Source of the DNA: Cheiracanthium punctorium
Lineage: Eukaryota; Arthropoda; Arachnida; Araneae; Cheiracanthiidae
DNA length: 64,000 nt
Assembly (NCBI GenBank): GCA_038373885.1
Contig: JAWZYV010001785.1
Location: forward strand, 360,022-424,021
Reading direction: 5' to 3'
Shown here piece after piece: positions 1-11,748 of this stretch (position 1 is the stretch's first letter; each line of letters opens with the position of its first letter). Made by a program: the position numbers and the translations under genes. The notes beneath the pieces were generated by a model. That model saw only the letters and a list, made by a program, of their open reading frames with translations, searched no databases and was not told the origin of the DNA.

Positions 1-591
1 TTATGATTTATATCGAAGATCTGGGCAGTGGTGGATCTAGAAAAAAATTCAAGAGAAAGGCGATAAGTAGGGCGATGCATATTAGCAGAAAATGGTCACT
101 CTGCTAGTTCTTTAGCCTGATCAGTTTTAATCCTGAACTCGTGTTTAGACTGTTCTTGGGTTACGAGACTTATCATTAAAAAAGGCACAAATGAGGAGTT
201 CTTTGACCAATGTTGATTTTCAAAATGATTCTTTGAATACTCTGCTGAGGCCCAGCGTTGCGCTTGAGCAATCGCTGAATTCCGTTGGAACATTCAATGA
301 AACATTCTGGGATGCTACCCTGTCCAGTGGGCCCTGACAGACAACTACGGACAGTGAAAGCTTCTTTAGCACTGAGCTTTGGGAGGTTTTTGATACTTTA
401 CATGGTAGTCTTGAAAATAATTAGAAGATATACATTTTAATATTTTTTAACTGTAAACTTCAAACAGTTCTTATTTGGAATGAAGAAACTATTTAAAAGT
501 ACAAAGAGATTATATTTAATCGGAAACTGTGCAAAAAGCACTTTTGAAGCAAAGTGAAAAAAAAATCTACATAAGAAAATATCATTTTTAA
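1..591. other. no supported gene; AT-rich sequence
   Basis: Only short chance reading frames are present. There is no splice-site-bounded exon and no recognisable repeat terminus before the Helitron that begins at 592. Confidence 0.5.
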
Positions 592-2282
592 TCTATATAT
601 ATAAAAGAGAAGAGTTTGTTTGTTCGCTATACGCATCCAGACATTTCGACGGATCTGCACTAAATTTGGCACGCTGACTAAATAGGACAAGAGAAAGCTA
701 ATGCCGTAAAAATGAAATTAATAGAATTAATAGTTTTTGAGTTATTTTATGTTTTGTAAGTTTTTTGGCCATTTTTTTCGCATTTTACGTTATCGCGAGC
801 TAAATTTCTGTCCGAATACTATATTTTTTATATCATCGGAAACTACAGAGTTTTCTTTTTCAAATACAATTTGTTACAAAATCGTACTTACATTTGCCGA
901 TTTTTGGAAATTTTTTAAAGGAAATCCTGTTTCGAAGAAAATGTACTGCTTTTAAAAATATGCTATTTTAAAACTGTCGCATCGAAAAACCTAACGGTAA
1001 AAAATTTTCCATCTTTTTACAGCTGATTAAACATTTATTTCTCCCTCTTTTAAATTTTGAACCGTGCAGAAATGTTTATTAGATTTTTTTTATATTATTT
1101 TTTTTTTCTGAAAGCATCACAGGTTAAAATTCCCTTCCGTGATTGAAGAAACAGCAAATTTCCCCCCTTTCGTCCTGTGTGTCTATGGGTGTCGTGTGCA
1201 AGTGGTGGTGTGTAAGTGGGGATGAAGCGTTGCCAAGACAACTGACGGTGTTCTTTTTTTCATATGGCTTACGTTCTCAAGGTCGATCTAGCATTTAAAA
1301 GGAGAATCCGTCAGAAATAAACATGCGGGATTTATTTGAAATCGTTGCATTAGGAAGTATGACTCCTGAAGAATTTGAAGATAGTATTTTACACGGATTA
1401 TCAATTCCCCGAGAAGATACTTACTAAATAATTAGAGCCTCATAAAATATTTATAAATAAATTAAGCCCACTGCCAACATTACATGTAAACAAACCTGGA
1501 TTTTTAATAAAATAATTATAAAAACCTGGATTTTTAATTCATCTATCATTATTTTAGTTCTTATCTATTGTATATATGCCCAATGATTTGCCTCCAGTGA
1601 TTCTTACTGGATTTGAAATAAAAAAATAATTTATGAGGAGCGCAGGTATTAGTGATAAATGACTATTAGAACACAACAGGTAGAAGGAGAGAAACCTAGC
1701 CACGTCCAATTCTCGGGAATCTCTGTACGCTGGCAAGTCCACTGTTCATTTCATTTTAGTTATTTATTTATTTATTTATTTATTTATTTTTTAGTCCGGT
1801 GTACCTTTTTTTTTATCATTGCAGCGGGAGGATTCACATTCCTTCCCTTTACAATCTCATACTGACGACTGGATTCTTTGATTTTTAGTAGTTGCTTAGG
1901 TATTAGGGATAAAAGACTGTTAGAACACAGACAGGTAGAAGGAGAGAAGCCTAGCCACGTCCAATTCCCGGTAATCTCTGTAAGCTATCAGGTGCCGTGT
2001 TCTCTTTGTTGTTGTTGTTGTTGCAGCGGGAAGTCCAATGTTTTTTTTTAATCATTGTAGCGGTAGGATTCACATTCAAGCCTAGCCACGTCTAATTCTC
2101 AGTAACCTCTGTACGCTATCAGGTGCGTACTTCATTTTTTTTTTTCGTTGCAGCTGGAAGTCCCATGTCCTTTTTTTATCATTGAAGCGTGAGGATTCAC
2201 ATTCCTTCCCTTTACAATCTATATATAAGGTCAATGGGCATTTCCCTTCCATTGCACGGGCAACGCCGGGTCATGCTGCTAG
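592..2282 (+). mobile_element. non-autonomous Helitron, 1.69 kb
   Basis: The 5' end reads TCTATATATATAAAA directly after an A (591). The 3' end is a GC-rich hairpin-like stretch (about 2254-2271) followed by CTAG at 2279-2282 and then a T. A/T-flanked insertion, a 5' TC and a 3' CTRR preceded by a subterminal hairpin are the hallmarks of Helitrons (known for the family). The hairpin here is degenerate: GGC-AAC-GCC is its best core. The interior has no Rep/helicase reading frame. It carries about three imperfect units starting near 1645, 1903 and 2075, each with the motif CCTAGCCACGTCYAATTC and a later GATTCACATTC. Such an element would move only with rolling-circle enzymes supplied elsewhere. 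The boundaries are read directly and the family assignment is confident. Confidence 0.88.
1645..2220 (+). repeat. imperfect internal tandem units of the Helitron
   Basis: Three diverged units share AGGTAGAAGGAGAGAARCC, then CACGTCYAATTCYC, then ATCATTG.AGCGRGAGGATTCACATTC. The first contains a (TTTA)n tract and the second a (GTT)n tract, so length differences come mainly from microsatellite growth. Tandem expansion inside non-autonomous Helitrons is common. Confidence 0.75.
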
Positions 2283-2589
2283 TATAAAATATTAGACTTA
2301 CCCCAATAAAAATTTACCTAAATTCTGTACAAACAGACGAAAACAGGTTTTATTTGTAAATAAAAATTCAGTAAGATTTGATGAAACACAGCAAATATGG
2401 CTACCGAATATTCAAAAAGTGACTAACTCCAGGTAGTCTTAATACGCTTAATTCTGTTTTTTGCAGTCACATATATATATTTATATTTATAAATTATTTA
2501 TTACAAATGCCAGGCTTTAACAATTAAATCATTAGTCTTATGTCTTCAATATTTTTGAACAATATAATTAAAACTTTTAAGTCCAAAAC

Positions 2590-2925
2590 ACTTGTCAATA
2601 TGTAATATGTCCATTGAGGATCCAGAGTCACACAGGCAACAAACCGGAGATTCCTTTAGTCCAATTCTGAAAAGATGGGCACTGAGACAATCGTGTCCTG
2701 TTAATAGACGGAAAGTGGCAACAGCACAATTTCGTGGGAGGTCCTGAATAGATGTTTTACTATCAAAGAGATGTTATCAGACCTTTCCCCTAGCTAATGT
2801 AGTCAAATCCAATTTAAATTTTTCTGCAAATTCCATTTTGATTAGACGTACAGCAGTATGAAAAGTTAAAGGAAGATTTGGTCTCTGCAAAACAGTAGCA
2901 CCTTCTTTTGCGAGGTAATGAACAT
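2590..2925 (-). pseudogene. non-LTR retrotransposon remnant (RNase H end and C-terminal Cys/His motif)
   Basis: Read on the minus strand, conceptual pieces include HYLAKEGATVLQRP (resembling the end of an RNase H domain of I/jockey-group elements) and, in another frame, RNCAVATFRLLTGHDCLSAH, then a CCLCDSG segment and a final H. The pattern LLTGHDCL..HL.RIG....CxxC..G..D..H is the usual C-terminal zinc-knuckle tail of such LINE ORF2 proteins. An in-frame stop and a frame change separate the two pieces, so this is a dead fragment. Neither the reverse transcriptase nor a poly-A tail is recognisable nearby. The family call rests on motif recall; a protein search against non-LTR ORF2 C-termini would settle it. 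Confidence 0.72.
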
Positions 2926-5107
2926 ATTTTTTAAATTAAAAGGTTCGTAGATAATACTTGCAATAAAAAGCGCATCGAGTCGGTACTTTTATAGCTCAGA
3001 GAGTTAAATGTTGACCCCGAGAAACTTTTTGGTTTAGGCCTCATTGTTGGAAATGGTTTCATAAAAAAACAAAAACAAAAAAAAACCCACCAACAACTTA
3101 GATCTGGAAAAAAGCAGAATTGTGAATGGAGCATACCTAAACGGTAAAGGTATAAAAATCGGGATTCCATTCGTTATAAAATCACACTGTCGGTTTAATA
3201 ATTTGATAGCTTAATTTAAAATGCAACACTCCTCCCTTCTTTTTCTTGCAAGAAAATGGTTCATTCAGAACAATGAAAGGGATTCATTCTAAATGGCGAC
3301 AGACTACGCTTAATGGTTCAAGTTAACTTTTAGCATACATGTGATCATTGGAGAACCCGAGAGTGGTAAGCAGCATTGGCGACCTATTCTCGATATGTTG
3401 AGGATTAAATAATTTTTTTTATAAATGAACGGGATCCAATAATTTTTCCTTTGGTGAGGAGGTTTGAGTAAACAGTATTTCAGTAACTTTATCTCCAAAT
3501 CATAATAATTTTCACGGTCATAAAAAACAGAATATTTTATCTATTAGAACGCAGGATATTGTCTTAGCCCAGCACACGTAGAGAAAAATGAAATTTACAA
3601 TGCTAATATTTCATACACTAAGATGATCTGTTCGTGGAGGTCAATAAAGAAATTCAACACAGCTCCCCCCCAAACCGCCCGCGTGGGATGAGGCAACGCA
3701 AGCCGCTTTTGCCCGGTTAAAGGGTGTGGTGCATACCGGTCCGTCTTTTCTGGATTCCTCTTGAATCGATTCCGTAAATTGTAATTGACAATTAGGAAGC
3801 ATTCAAAATCTACGATTTAAAAAAAAAAAGGGGGGGGGGTACGATTTTAAAAAAGGAATTTAGAACGGCTCATCAAAAGATTATTTCCTGTTTTATCACT
3901 TTTCAAAAGAGAGACTCTCAGTTGCAGCTACCTGCTAGATTTTACTAAATATAATATTACATATCGATGATGAACGAACGAGTTGCGATTGATATTATTT
4001 TGATAATGTACGAAGTTGAATTTCTTTTAGACAGAACACACGTTCGGAACTCGGACTGCCTACCTTTTCACGCCTTAGGAGCGATTAGCAACTCTCTTCG
4101 TTTTAGAATGCACAAAATATTGGATACAGAGGTGTCCCAAAAATATAGCAAAAAAATCTTTAGGGGAGGTTAAAAAAAAAAAAAAAAAGAATTCAGGATC
4201 ACATAGCCATGTGGGGTCAAAAATGTTGTTTTCATACATTGGTTAATAATTCCTCTACGAAAGGTGTTGTGAAGTGTTAGTGAAATTTTCTATGCTGGGC
4301 TAAAAAAATTATTTTTTTTTTCCTAAAAAATACTGAACTAAAATGGACCAGTATTAATAGAATAATAAAAGTATAAGAAATTATGATGTAAAATTCTGTA
4401 AAAATTAACAGAGGCTGCTGTTCTGCTGGTCCTGGGATTTAGCAGGACAGCTGGACACTTTAGGGACTGTGTCAGGCTTTAAACCAAATAGATAGGCCGT
4501 CCTTGAAGGTAGTATCCGGCAGTGTCATCCATTTTGGGGGCACTCTGTATATGGATACTTTTAAATACGGTACTTCCGAAATTACCAAGAGTATTGGAAT
4601 TATAGCATGCCTCTACAACATAGCTTAGATTGCATAGGGTAATAATAAACAAGTAGCATTCGCTAAGCAGCATGCCTGTCTCGTTTGCTTTATCCAGATC
4701 TCTGTCACAAATATAAATGAGCACAATTATTACAGTGGTTGAATTGAATAGAGTAACAAAAGACTGCATTCCTATCAACTAATAAAGCCCTGACATTAGC
4801 AGAAAAAAAAGAACTATAAGGATTATTAAGAACTGGTTCAAGATTCGGGACAGTCCATTTCGGCTTCACGGATTACTGTATGAAATAATTCAAATCATTA
4901 ACTGATTTTGCACTGCCTGCCCCTTACAAGTTCGACAGCTATTTAATATCCATTCCCACTGCTGTTCTTAATCTGTTTGCGCCTAGCGTTCTTCTTTTGG
5001 GACATTCAAATTTTAATATTCCCACTATTAGCCACAAGCATTTGTGAACGTTATTTATTTTTTCTTTTCCTTAATTCACGAGTATTAAATCCCAGTTTTA
5101 CTAAATA
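2926..5107. other. no supported gene; unassigned AT-rich DNA
   Basis: Contains an A/G homopolymer junction near 3818-3840 and poly-A/T runs. A 99-codon hydrophobic reverse frame (4479-4778) has no domain I recognise and no splice context, so it is not called as a gene. No terminal repeats were found. Confidence 0.45.
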
Positions 5108-5659
5108 CAAGGTCATTCAAAAAGTAAGTTACACTTGTTCCTCCATGGATAGCAACATCGCGAAACAAGACCGAAGCTTTATCAGACGATAGTTCAGTTC
5201 CACGGCTTCCAGCGGTAGCAATTTCATTCAGATAGTGACAATCGTTGGTGCGTACCATGAGAAGGAAATGCCGCGTAAACTGGAAGCTTACTCCAAGGGG
5301 TGCCAATTCGGGACTGTAAGGTGGATGCTGCCAGACCTCCCATCCAAAGCTGCGAGCCAAATCCTGTGTTGTGCGTGCCTTGTGAGGTCTTGCATTGTCA
5401 TGCAAGAGGACAATGCCTTTGCCTGAAGCGTTTTGCCCACAAAAACGTAGTGTGCCGCGTACTTCAACGTTGGAGTAAGCTTCTAGTTTACGCGACATTT
5501 CCTTCTCCTAGTACGCACCAACAATTGTCACTATCCCAATGAAATTGCTACCGTTGGAAGCCGTGGAACTGAACTATCGTTTGATAAAGCTTCAGTCTTG
5601 TTTCGCAATGTTGCCATCCGTGGAGGAACAAGTGTAACTTACTTTTTGAATGCCCCTAG
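5108..5659 (-). mobile_element. mariner-derived foldback MITE with transposase fragment
   Basis: TA dinucleotides flank the element (5106-5107 and 5660-5661). The ends are inverted copies containing ATTCAAAAAGTAAGTTACAC. The inverted arms are very long, about 185 bp each (5108-5292 and about 5476-5659), and nearly identical. The loop of about 180 bp encodes a mariner transposase C-terminal piece on the minus strand. TA target duplication and this protein place it in Tc1/mariner. It cannot encode a working transposase. The arms look like a duplicated and inverted single end, which would give a strong snap-back structure in DNA or RNA. Confidence 0.88.
5290..5480 (-). pseudogene. mariner (DD34D-type) transposase fragment
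   Basis: The reverse-strand frame reads VLLHDNARPHKA, then about 20 residues later HPPYSPELAP. These are the hallmark blocks around the second catalytic aspartate of mariner transposases (D in LLHDNARPH) and the conserved PYSPDLAP block before the third one. The N-terminal helix-turn-helix, the first catalytic D and the last catalytic D are absent. Past the LAP block the frame runs into the inverted arm and encodes unrelated residues. It is an inactive internal remnant. The family is confident, the subfamily is not assigned. Confidence 0.85.
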
Positions 5660-5661
5660 TA

Positions 5662-8600
5662 CTTTAGCATGACCGAGTGAGATTTAAAATTTTTACATTT
5701 TATACTTAATTTCTATAAGGAATTATCACTTGTTCAGGGAATGGATGTCAGAATTTCATCGATTATTACTGTTTGCATTGCCGAAAAACTGGAGAAAGTC
5801 ATGCAAACATTCTGGGCATAAGTGGGCTAAAGCTACCGCACCGTAGTAATATCACTGTAAAAAGGATTACAAACAAAAATGATTGATATATCTTCCTCGT
5901 ACAGAGACAAAAATGTCACCATTCTTTTGGATCCTTAAAAAATTGAAATGGAGCCCTTTCAACTGATAGGGCAAAAATATGAGACCGTTCTCACTTCATC
6001 TCAAGTTCAGGCTGAGTTAAACGAGATTGTGGGGGTAGTCGTTATGACGTTTGAGCTTTTAATATACAGCCATTTTAATTACTTTCTCCAGTTTTTGCAA
6101 ATACTGTGTAGTAATTCACATTACTATAAGAGTAATTAATCCATTTTCGTAAAAAATATGCACAAAAAAACGTCTACACTCTTCCTTTTGTCCACCTTAA
6201 GCATTTCTTTGGAATGAAGTCTCTTAATACGGACATGAGGATGTGAAAATAGTGTGCGGGCGTGCGTATGTGTGTGTAACTGATGCTTACTTTTTTCTCT
6301 CCCCTCCCCCCCCCCCATCGAATACGAAAATGTTAAAATTAGACGATTTCTCAGCAGAAACACTGCACCTCAAAGGGTTCACCTCATCTTTGAAACGCTG
6401 CAACGGTTACGTTTTCTCTAGGTGACCTAAGTTTCTTCCCAGCTTGGTTTTTGAACGAACCGGGGAAACTAGGCGATGAGCATTGGCCAGTGAGATACTT
6501 CTCGCCCATTTTAGAAGTGATTTTTCCTACGGAAAAGAAACTGAAAAATTACTAGGCGATGCTTTTTCTGAGGAACGATATCGGATAATGGACGTTTAAC
6601 GAACCAAGTATTTCCATCCCGATTGTTAAAAAAACGCTGCATACTCGTAACAATTTTGACAGCTGTATACAATTGAATTTAAAAAAAAATTACAAAAAAA
6701 TGTTTATTCTTGGATACCATGGCAGAAAAAAAAAATTAATAAGGGGCGGCTTACGCTGTATATTTATTTATTTAATGAGAGAAGCATGCTTGGAAAGGTA
6801 TCAAAAATATTTCTGTCTCTCTCTTCATTTTTAAAAATAGGTCAAAGAGTAATACCGACAGTTCTTTGCAATTAGCAGAATAATTAAGAAACAAATTTAC
6901 ATAGGAACAGGCAAAACTCATCCATGTACCAATGACATGAAAGAATCGGTCCGAGTCATCTCGACACGGCGGATTAGCATCGGAACAAATTCATTACCGG
7001 ATTTTGCTCTACGGCACCATACACAACACGAGTCTAATTGATATCCACTCCCCGATACAACAATGATATCATTATCGCATCACCAAAGAAGAATAGGATC
7101 CTCATAAAAGAGACAAATGTCATGGCATTCTTCCGGGGCCATTGTGGCGACATAAAGACATACCCCCGCGTGCTTGAGGAAAAAAAAAAAATGTATTGGG
7201 CATTGTGTTGCAAATGTAGCCTTAATTGAAAGGATTGATTCTTGGGGCTTTGGCCGCTTCGGAAAGCAAAACTGCCAGAGTGCAATCGATATACCGATGC
7301 GAGTCGCCGGAGTGTAATCGGTATCTTGCCTTTGATGAATGAGGAAGAGATAAATACGCTGTCGGATAAATCGCCAGTTTCCAATATGACTTTCTATGAA
7401 ATTAGAAGTTACGGATTGAATTTTGGCAAGAGAATTGGAGGAAAATGTTAATGTGAGTTTGTTAGCATCGATACTGCTAAAATTGCTTTTCTAGCTTACT
7501 ATTTCCTCCCCGCGACAAAAAGACATTATTATAATTCATTTACAGTTATCCGATTTAAGCACATGGCCGTGCTTGTACGTTGTCCCTTACTCCAGATTTT
7601 TTTAAAACAATTAAGACCGATTTTTACATAAATACAGGGCATTCAATTTAAAAGAGTACCCGGATGTTTTTCCTACTATTACCCTGACGGATGTGGCAAC
7701 TATACTAACACTGAAGTATGGGCAGTCGGTGGCAAAGGTCCGCAAGCGTTTTATTTTTATTATTATTTTTTTTTTTAATATTTAGAAATCTAAATTAGCC
7801 ACACTCATTTTTTTCACAAGTTCCCTAGATGGCACTGGTTTTGCAAACAAAGAATCACGGATGAATGATGAGTCAGTTTTCATACTATAAGGTATTTTGA
7901 TGTAGTTTTTAAAAATATTTGAGCGTATTTTTTGCTCGCAATTTTACAAATTTATGTTTTAAGGGTTTTTTGTATGTGAAACTAACCTAAAAATGGTCTC
8001 ATTACTTTGTTTTTCAAGTGATACAACTTTTTACCAAAACCGCAGGAAAGCAATTTTCGAATGCGGCAAGAATCCGCATGTACGATTGGGGGTAAAGATC
8101 CGAAAGCAGGTCTTTGCCCCTTTGGGGGTTGTCATGGTTTTGTTTATTTGATTTTCGCATATTGCGTCAAGTCCTAAGCCTTCCAATAACCATCATCAAT
8201 ATGATGGTTATAGGAAGACTCAGGACAGGGATAAGTTCTGGCCCTTCTAATGATGATGTCCATCAGGGCTCGAAAAATCTGTTCCCCGACATGCTCAGGG
8301 CATGTAAAATTTTCAGCCGGGCATGTATTTTATTTTATTTATTTATTTATTTTCCCCGCTGATTCGGTTTTTGATTGCAACATTTACCTTCACATCAGTT
8401 CATTTTAGACATATGATAAGTTTTCCTAAGGCCCTCAAAGATTTGAGTACCTTTTAGTTCTGTAACAGCCAACTGTCTTCGCCCTATTTTGTAATTTTCT
8501 AAAATTAACTGACAGTGATTTTCCTTTTTCTCTATCCGTTTTTTCAAAACTACGTTTGTAATACATACGTTAGAGATAGTTATCATATTAAATTTAACTT

Positions 8601-8995
8601 TCCCATGCAGTTCAAAGTCAAATTAAAAAAAAAAGGAAAAATTTTGTTATACTCCACCAGTATTGAAGGTGCTCATAGTAGTCAAGATCACAACCTGACA
8701 AATAAAAATTTTGCATAAGGCAACTTTGCCAGTGGCTTTCATTCCGACTTTTGTGTTAATTCCTCCACTGCGGCTTTTACCCCATTAGATGGAGCAAAGA
8801 TCGGAAAATACCAAAATCTGTAAAAGTCACTCTCAGTTTTAATACATTTATATTTTAGATAAAAGTGATCATTTAAGATGACAGATAAAGGTTTAAGCTA
8901 TATTCTAATAAGAAGTTTAGGTTCACAACTTGTGGCAATTTTTTAGAAATGAGTTATAATTGAAAATCGCGGACCTTTTCCCTCACTTAACCCTA
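5662..8995. other. no supported gene; AT-rich with low-complexity tracts
   Basis: A poly-C tract lies near 6302-6316, and an inverted repeat near 8180-8218 (AACCATCATC / GATGATGGTT type) could form a short hairpin. Reading frames of 60-116 codons show no domain, compositional or splice support. Confidence 0.45.
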
Positions 8996-9585
8996 ATTGT
9001 TTAAACCTTTTTTAAAGTGTGGGAGAATATATAAGTGTGTGAGAATATATATAACAGTTCTAACACTGTTAGACTGTTGCAACTTTTTTTGCGAGGCAAA
9101 ACAGAAATGAATACGCACAATGCTATACTCAATCCTGTGAAAATTTTATTTTTGAAAAACATAATTCAATTCAAATTTTTTGCATTATCATTGATTACAG
9201 AAAATGTTGAAATGTTCGACACCATTTTGAATGCATACATGAACAAGTCGAACCAAGTTTCCAGAGAAGTCCTGCAAAATCGATGAATAAAACATATCAT
9301 AAACCGAAGAAATCTCGTCAATAACACCAACAATGTTGCAAAGTTTGTCACAAAACTTTGTTCGACGTGTTCATTTTTGCATTCAAAATGTTGGCGAAAT
9401 TTTTCAACATTTGCTGTAAGGAATGATAATGTAAAAAATTTGAATTAAATTATGTTTTTCAAAAATAAAATTATAAGATTAAGTAACACTGTGAGTCTTC
9501 ATCACTGTCTTACCTCACAAATAAAGTCGCAACAGTCCAACATTGTTGGAAATTGTCTCCCACACTTGAACAAGGTTCAAACAAT
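8996..9585. mobile_element. foldback-type MITE, about 275-bp inverted arms
   Basis: The left end ATTGTTTAAACCTT is matched in inverted orientation by AAGGTTCAAACAAT at 9572-9585. Similarity runs inward through GTGTGGGAGA, GACTGTTGC, TTTTTGAAAAACATAAT and CATTTTGAATGC, so the left arm (about 8996-9270) pairs with the right arm (about 9320-9585) around a short loop. No protein is encoded. No convincing target duplication could be read, so the superfamily stays open. Gaps between the arms show that it is old. Confidence 0.82.
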
Positions 9586-9706
9586 CATTTCAATGTTTCA
9601 ATAGTTTTCACATCTGTTAGATTTAAGGGTAATAAGAAAAACCAACGGGTACTTTTTTTAATTAATCAGCCAGCAATTAGACGCACACTTTATCAACCCT
9701 TCCCGT

Positions 9707-9872
9707 CAAGGGCGGATTAAAGGGGGGCGAAGGGGGCGACTGCCCCCACCCCCGAGAAAAAAGAAATTAATGTAATCGATCCTATTTTACTTCCATAAAA
9801 TGGATGTATTTGTCAATCTTCTAACTAACCCCCCCCCCCCCCCACCGACAAATTTGCAATAATCCGCCACTG
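9707..9872. mobile_element. hAT-type MITE, 166 bp
   Basis: An exact 8-bp target duplication CTTCCCGT flanks it (9699-9706 and 9873-9880). The termini CAAGGGCGGATTA and TAATCCGCCACTG are inverted copies. A CA(G/A)NG start with an 8-bp duplication is diagnostic of hAT elements. The inside holds G-rich and C-rich runs (a C run near 9828-9843) and no coding sequence. Confidence 0.9.
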
Positions 9873-9880
9873 CTTCCCGT

Positions 9881-10801
9881 ACGGCTTCCTGCGCAGAGAG
9901 TTGAAAATACTTAGGAATTTTCTGGTGCATTTTTAAGGATTAATTCACATATTTTTCTTCTATACTTTAATATTCGACGTGCTAATTAAAGAAACAAGTA
10001 TTAAATTTTGCAGGAGAATAAATTAATTATTCATAAATTCAACGTCGGAAAACCTACTACTGATTTCACATGCAAATAAATTCAAAAATATATAATTTAA
10101 AATAATAATTCTCGTGCCCATTTTTCGAATAATTAGCTTTCTTTAAAAATATGAATCGGAGGACAGTTTATAAGCCAAATATATTTTAGAATCTATATAC
10201 GAAAAAAATACTTATCTATTATTACTGAACAAAAATCAGAAAATTCAATAATGATAATTTCTGTAGTCAATAGATTGCAGGTGGTTAGTATTTTTACCAC
10301 GGCCTTAGAAAGTTTTAAACCAGCTTTCATAATTTAGGTTTTTGGATACTAAAATATAAAAACCATACTACATGTTATAATTAACGTATTAAATTATTTT
10401 TTGTCCTTTTCAGAAAGCTAAAATACCTTCACTCAGGAAAACAAAATATTTCATTTTGAACATTTTCATCAACGGATAACAGAACATTTTGACGAAAAGT
10501 ACTTTTCTTGCTTATGCGGTGTTTGAAGAGTTCAAATATGAAGTGTCCGAAACCACGCATTCTGAAACGAGAGTAATGTTTAAAATGCTCACTACGCATA
10601 TTTAATTGGTTGTTAGTGTTAGTTGAACACTCTAATGAATTAATTACAGTAACAATTAACTCTTTTTCCTATTAAGAAACCGGAAATATCATCCAGGAAA
10701 ACAAACTTCACAATTTACTTTGCATGTATTACAGGAAAAAATAAAAAATTTAATACAGTTAATAATTAACAAAAATGCGTTAATTTATTTTATTATTATT
10801 A
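9881..10801. other. no supported gene; very AT-rich DNA
   Basis: Nothing is recognisable apart from AT-rich sequence. It ends in an (ATT)n run that abuts the Helitron terminus at 10802. Confidence 0.45.
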
Positions 10802-11511
10802 CTAGCCGCCTCCGGCGACTAGTTGGTTCGCCATCTTAATAAATCTTGTATTTCTCACCGACTTCCTTGGCACTGAAATATCTCAGATTCGGAATGGAAT
10901 TTAAAAGTAAGATGGTTACACACAGGCGCGGCCCAAGGGTAAGTGGTGCCCCCGATAACGTAAAAAAGATGCCCTCTTTAATGCTCTACTATCATTATTC
11001 ATGAGTGTGATTAAACAAAATTAAAATTAATATTTCTAATATCCTGTTTCTAGATGTAATACATTAGAAATAGAAGGGGAAAAAGACGCGCAGATAAATG
11101 CATAATTCGAGCTGAAGGAAAGTTTCAAAAACTTATTTTTTGTTTGTTTGTTTGTGTAACATGCATTTAGGGTTTGTGTGCTTGGACGGTAGTTCGCTTA
11201 TAAATCCACGTTAGAAGGGAAAACTTATTCAGGTGATTTTATTTATTAAAAACTGCGTATTTTATAAGTTGGCGCCGTCTGTCGACGGCTTGTGAAAAAA
11301 AGCTCAATTGCTTTCTCTCTTTTTCTTTTTTTTTGGATATAGTTTTTTGTATATTATAGGAACAGTGTTTTTTCGCACGGTAAAAAGTAGCCTGTTTGTT
11401 AATCCAGGACTTTAACTGTATTCCAAATTTCATCTAAATCCGTCAAACCTCTTCAGCGTGAAAGAGTAACAAACATACATACAAACATTGACATTTATAA
11501 TATTAGTAGGA
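10802..11511 (-). mobile_element. non-autonomous Helitron, 710 bp
   Basis: Read on the minus strand it begins TCCTACTAATATTATAAATG (from 11511, after an A) and continues with a GTTTGTATGTATGTTTGTTAC stretch. It ends with a short CGCC/GGCG hairpin followed by CTAG (10805-10802) and T. The 5' TC, 3' CTAG and A/T flanks fit a Helitron insertion. It has no Rep/helicase coding. Its 5' end differs from the TCTATATA type at 592 and 31685, so it is a separate subfamily. Confidence 0.8.
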
Positions 11512-11748
11512 TTATTTCTGAGCCCTTTTCGGGGAGGAGGCGGGGAGGTTTTGTACATTTCAAGACAAGGGACTAATATTTAAAAAAAAAAAACTAATAT
11601 TATGGACTGAGATTACCTTTTAATAAGTATTAGCAACATTCATGTTTGACAACCGATATATAATGTAAGAAAATAAATAAGTTCAAAAAGTTTTGCTCGA
11701 AAGATGCAACTAAAAGAAGTTACAACACGCTGAAGACAGTAAGTTATA

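Noticed and set aside
4479..4778. 99-codon reverse frame with two hydrophobic stretches, possibly a chemoreceptor fragment
   Set aside because: No diagnostic receptor motif, no splice sites or neighbouring exons, and hydrophobic frames arise easily in T-rich DNA.
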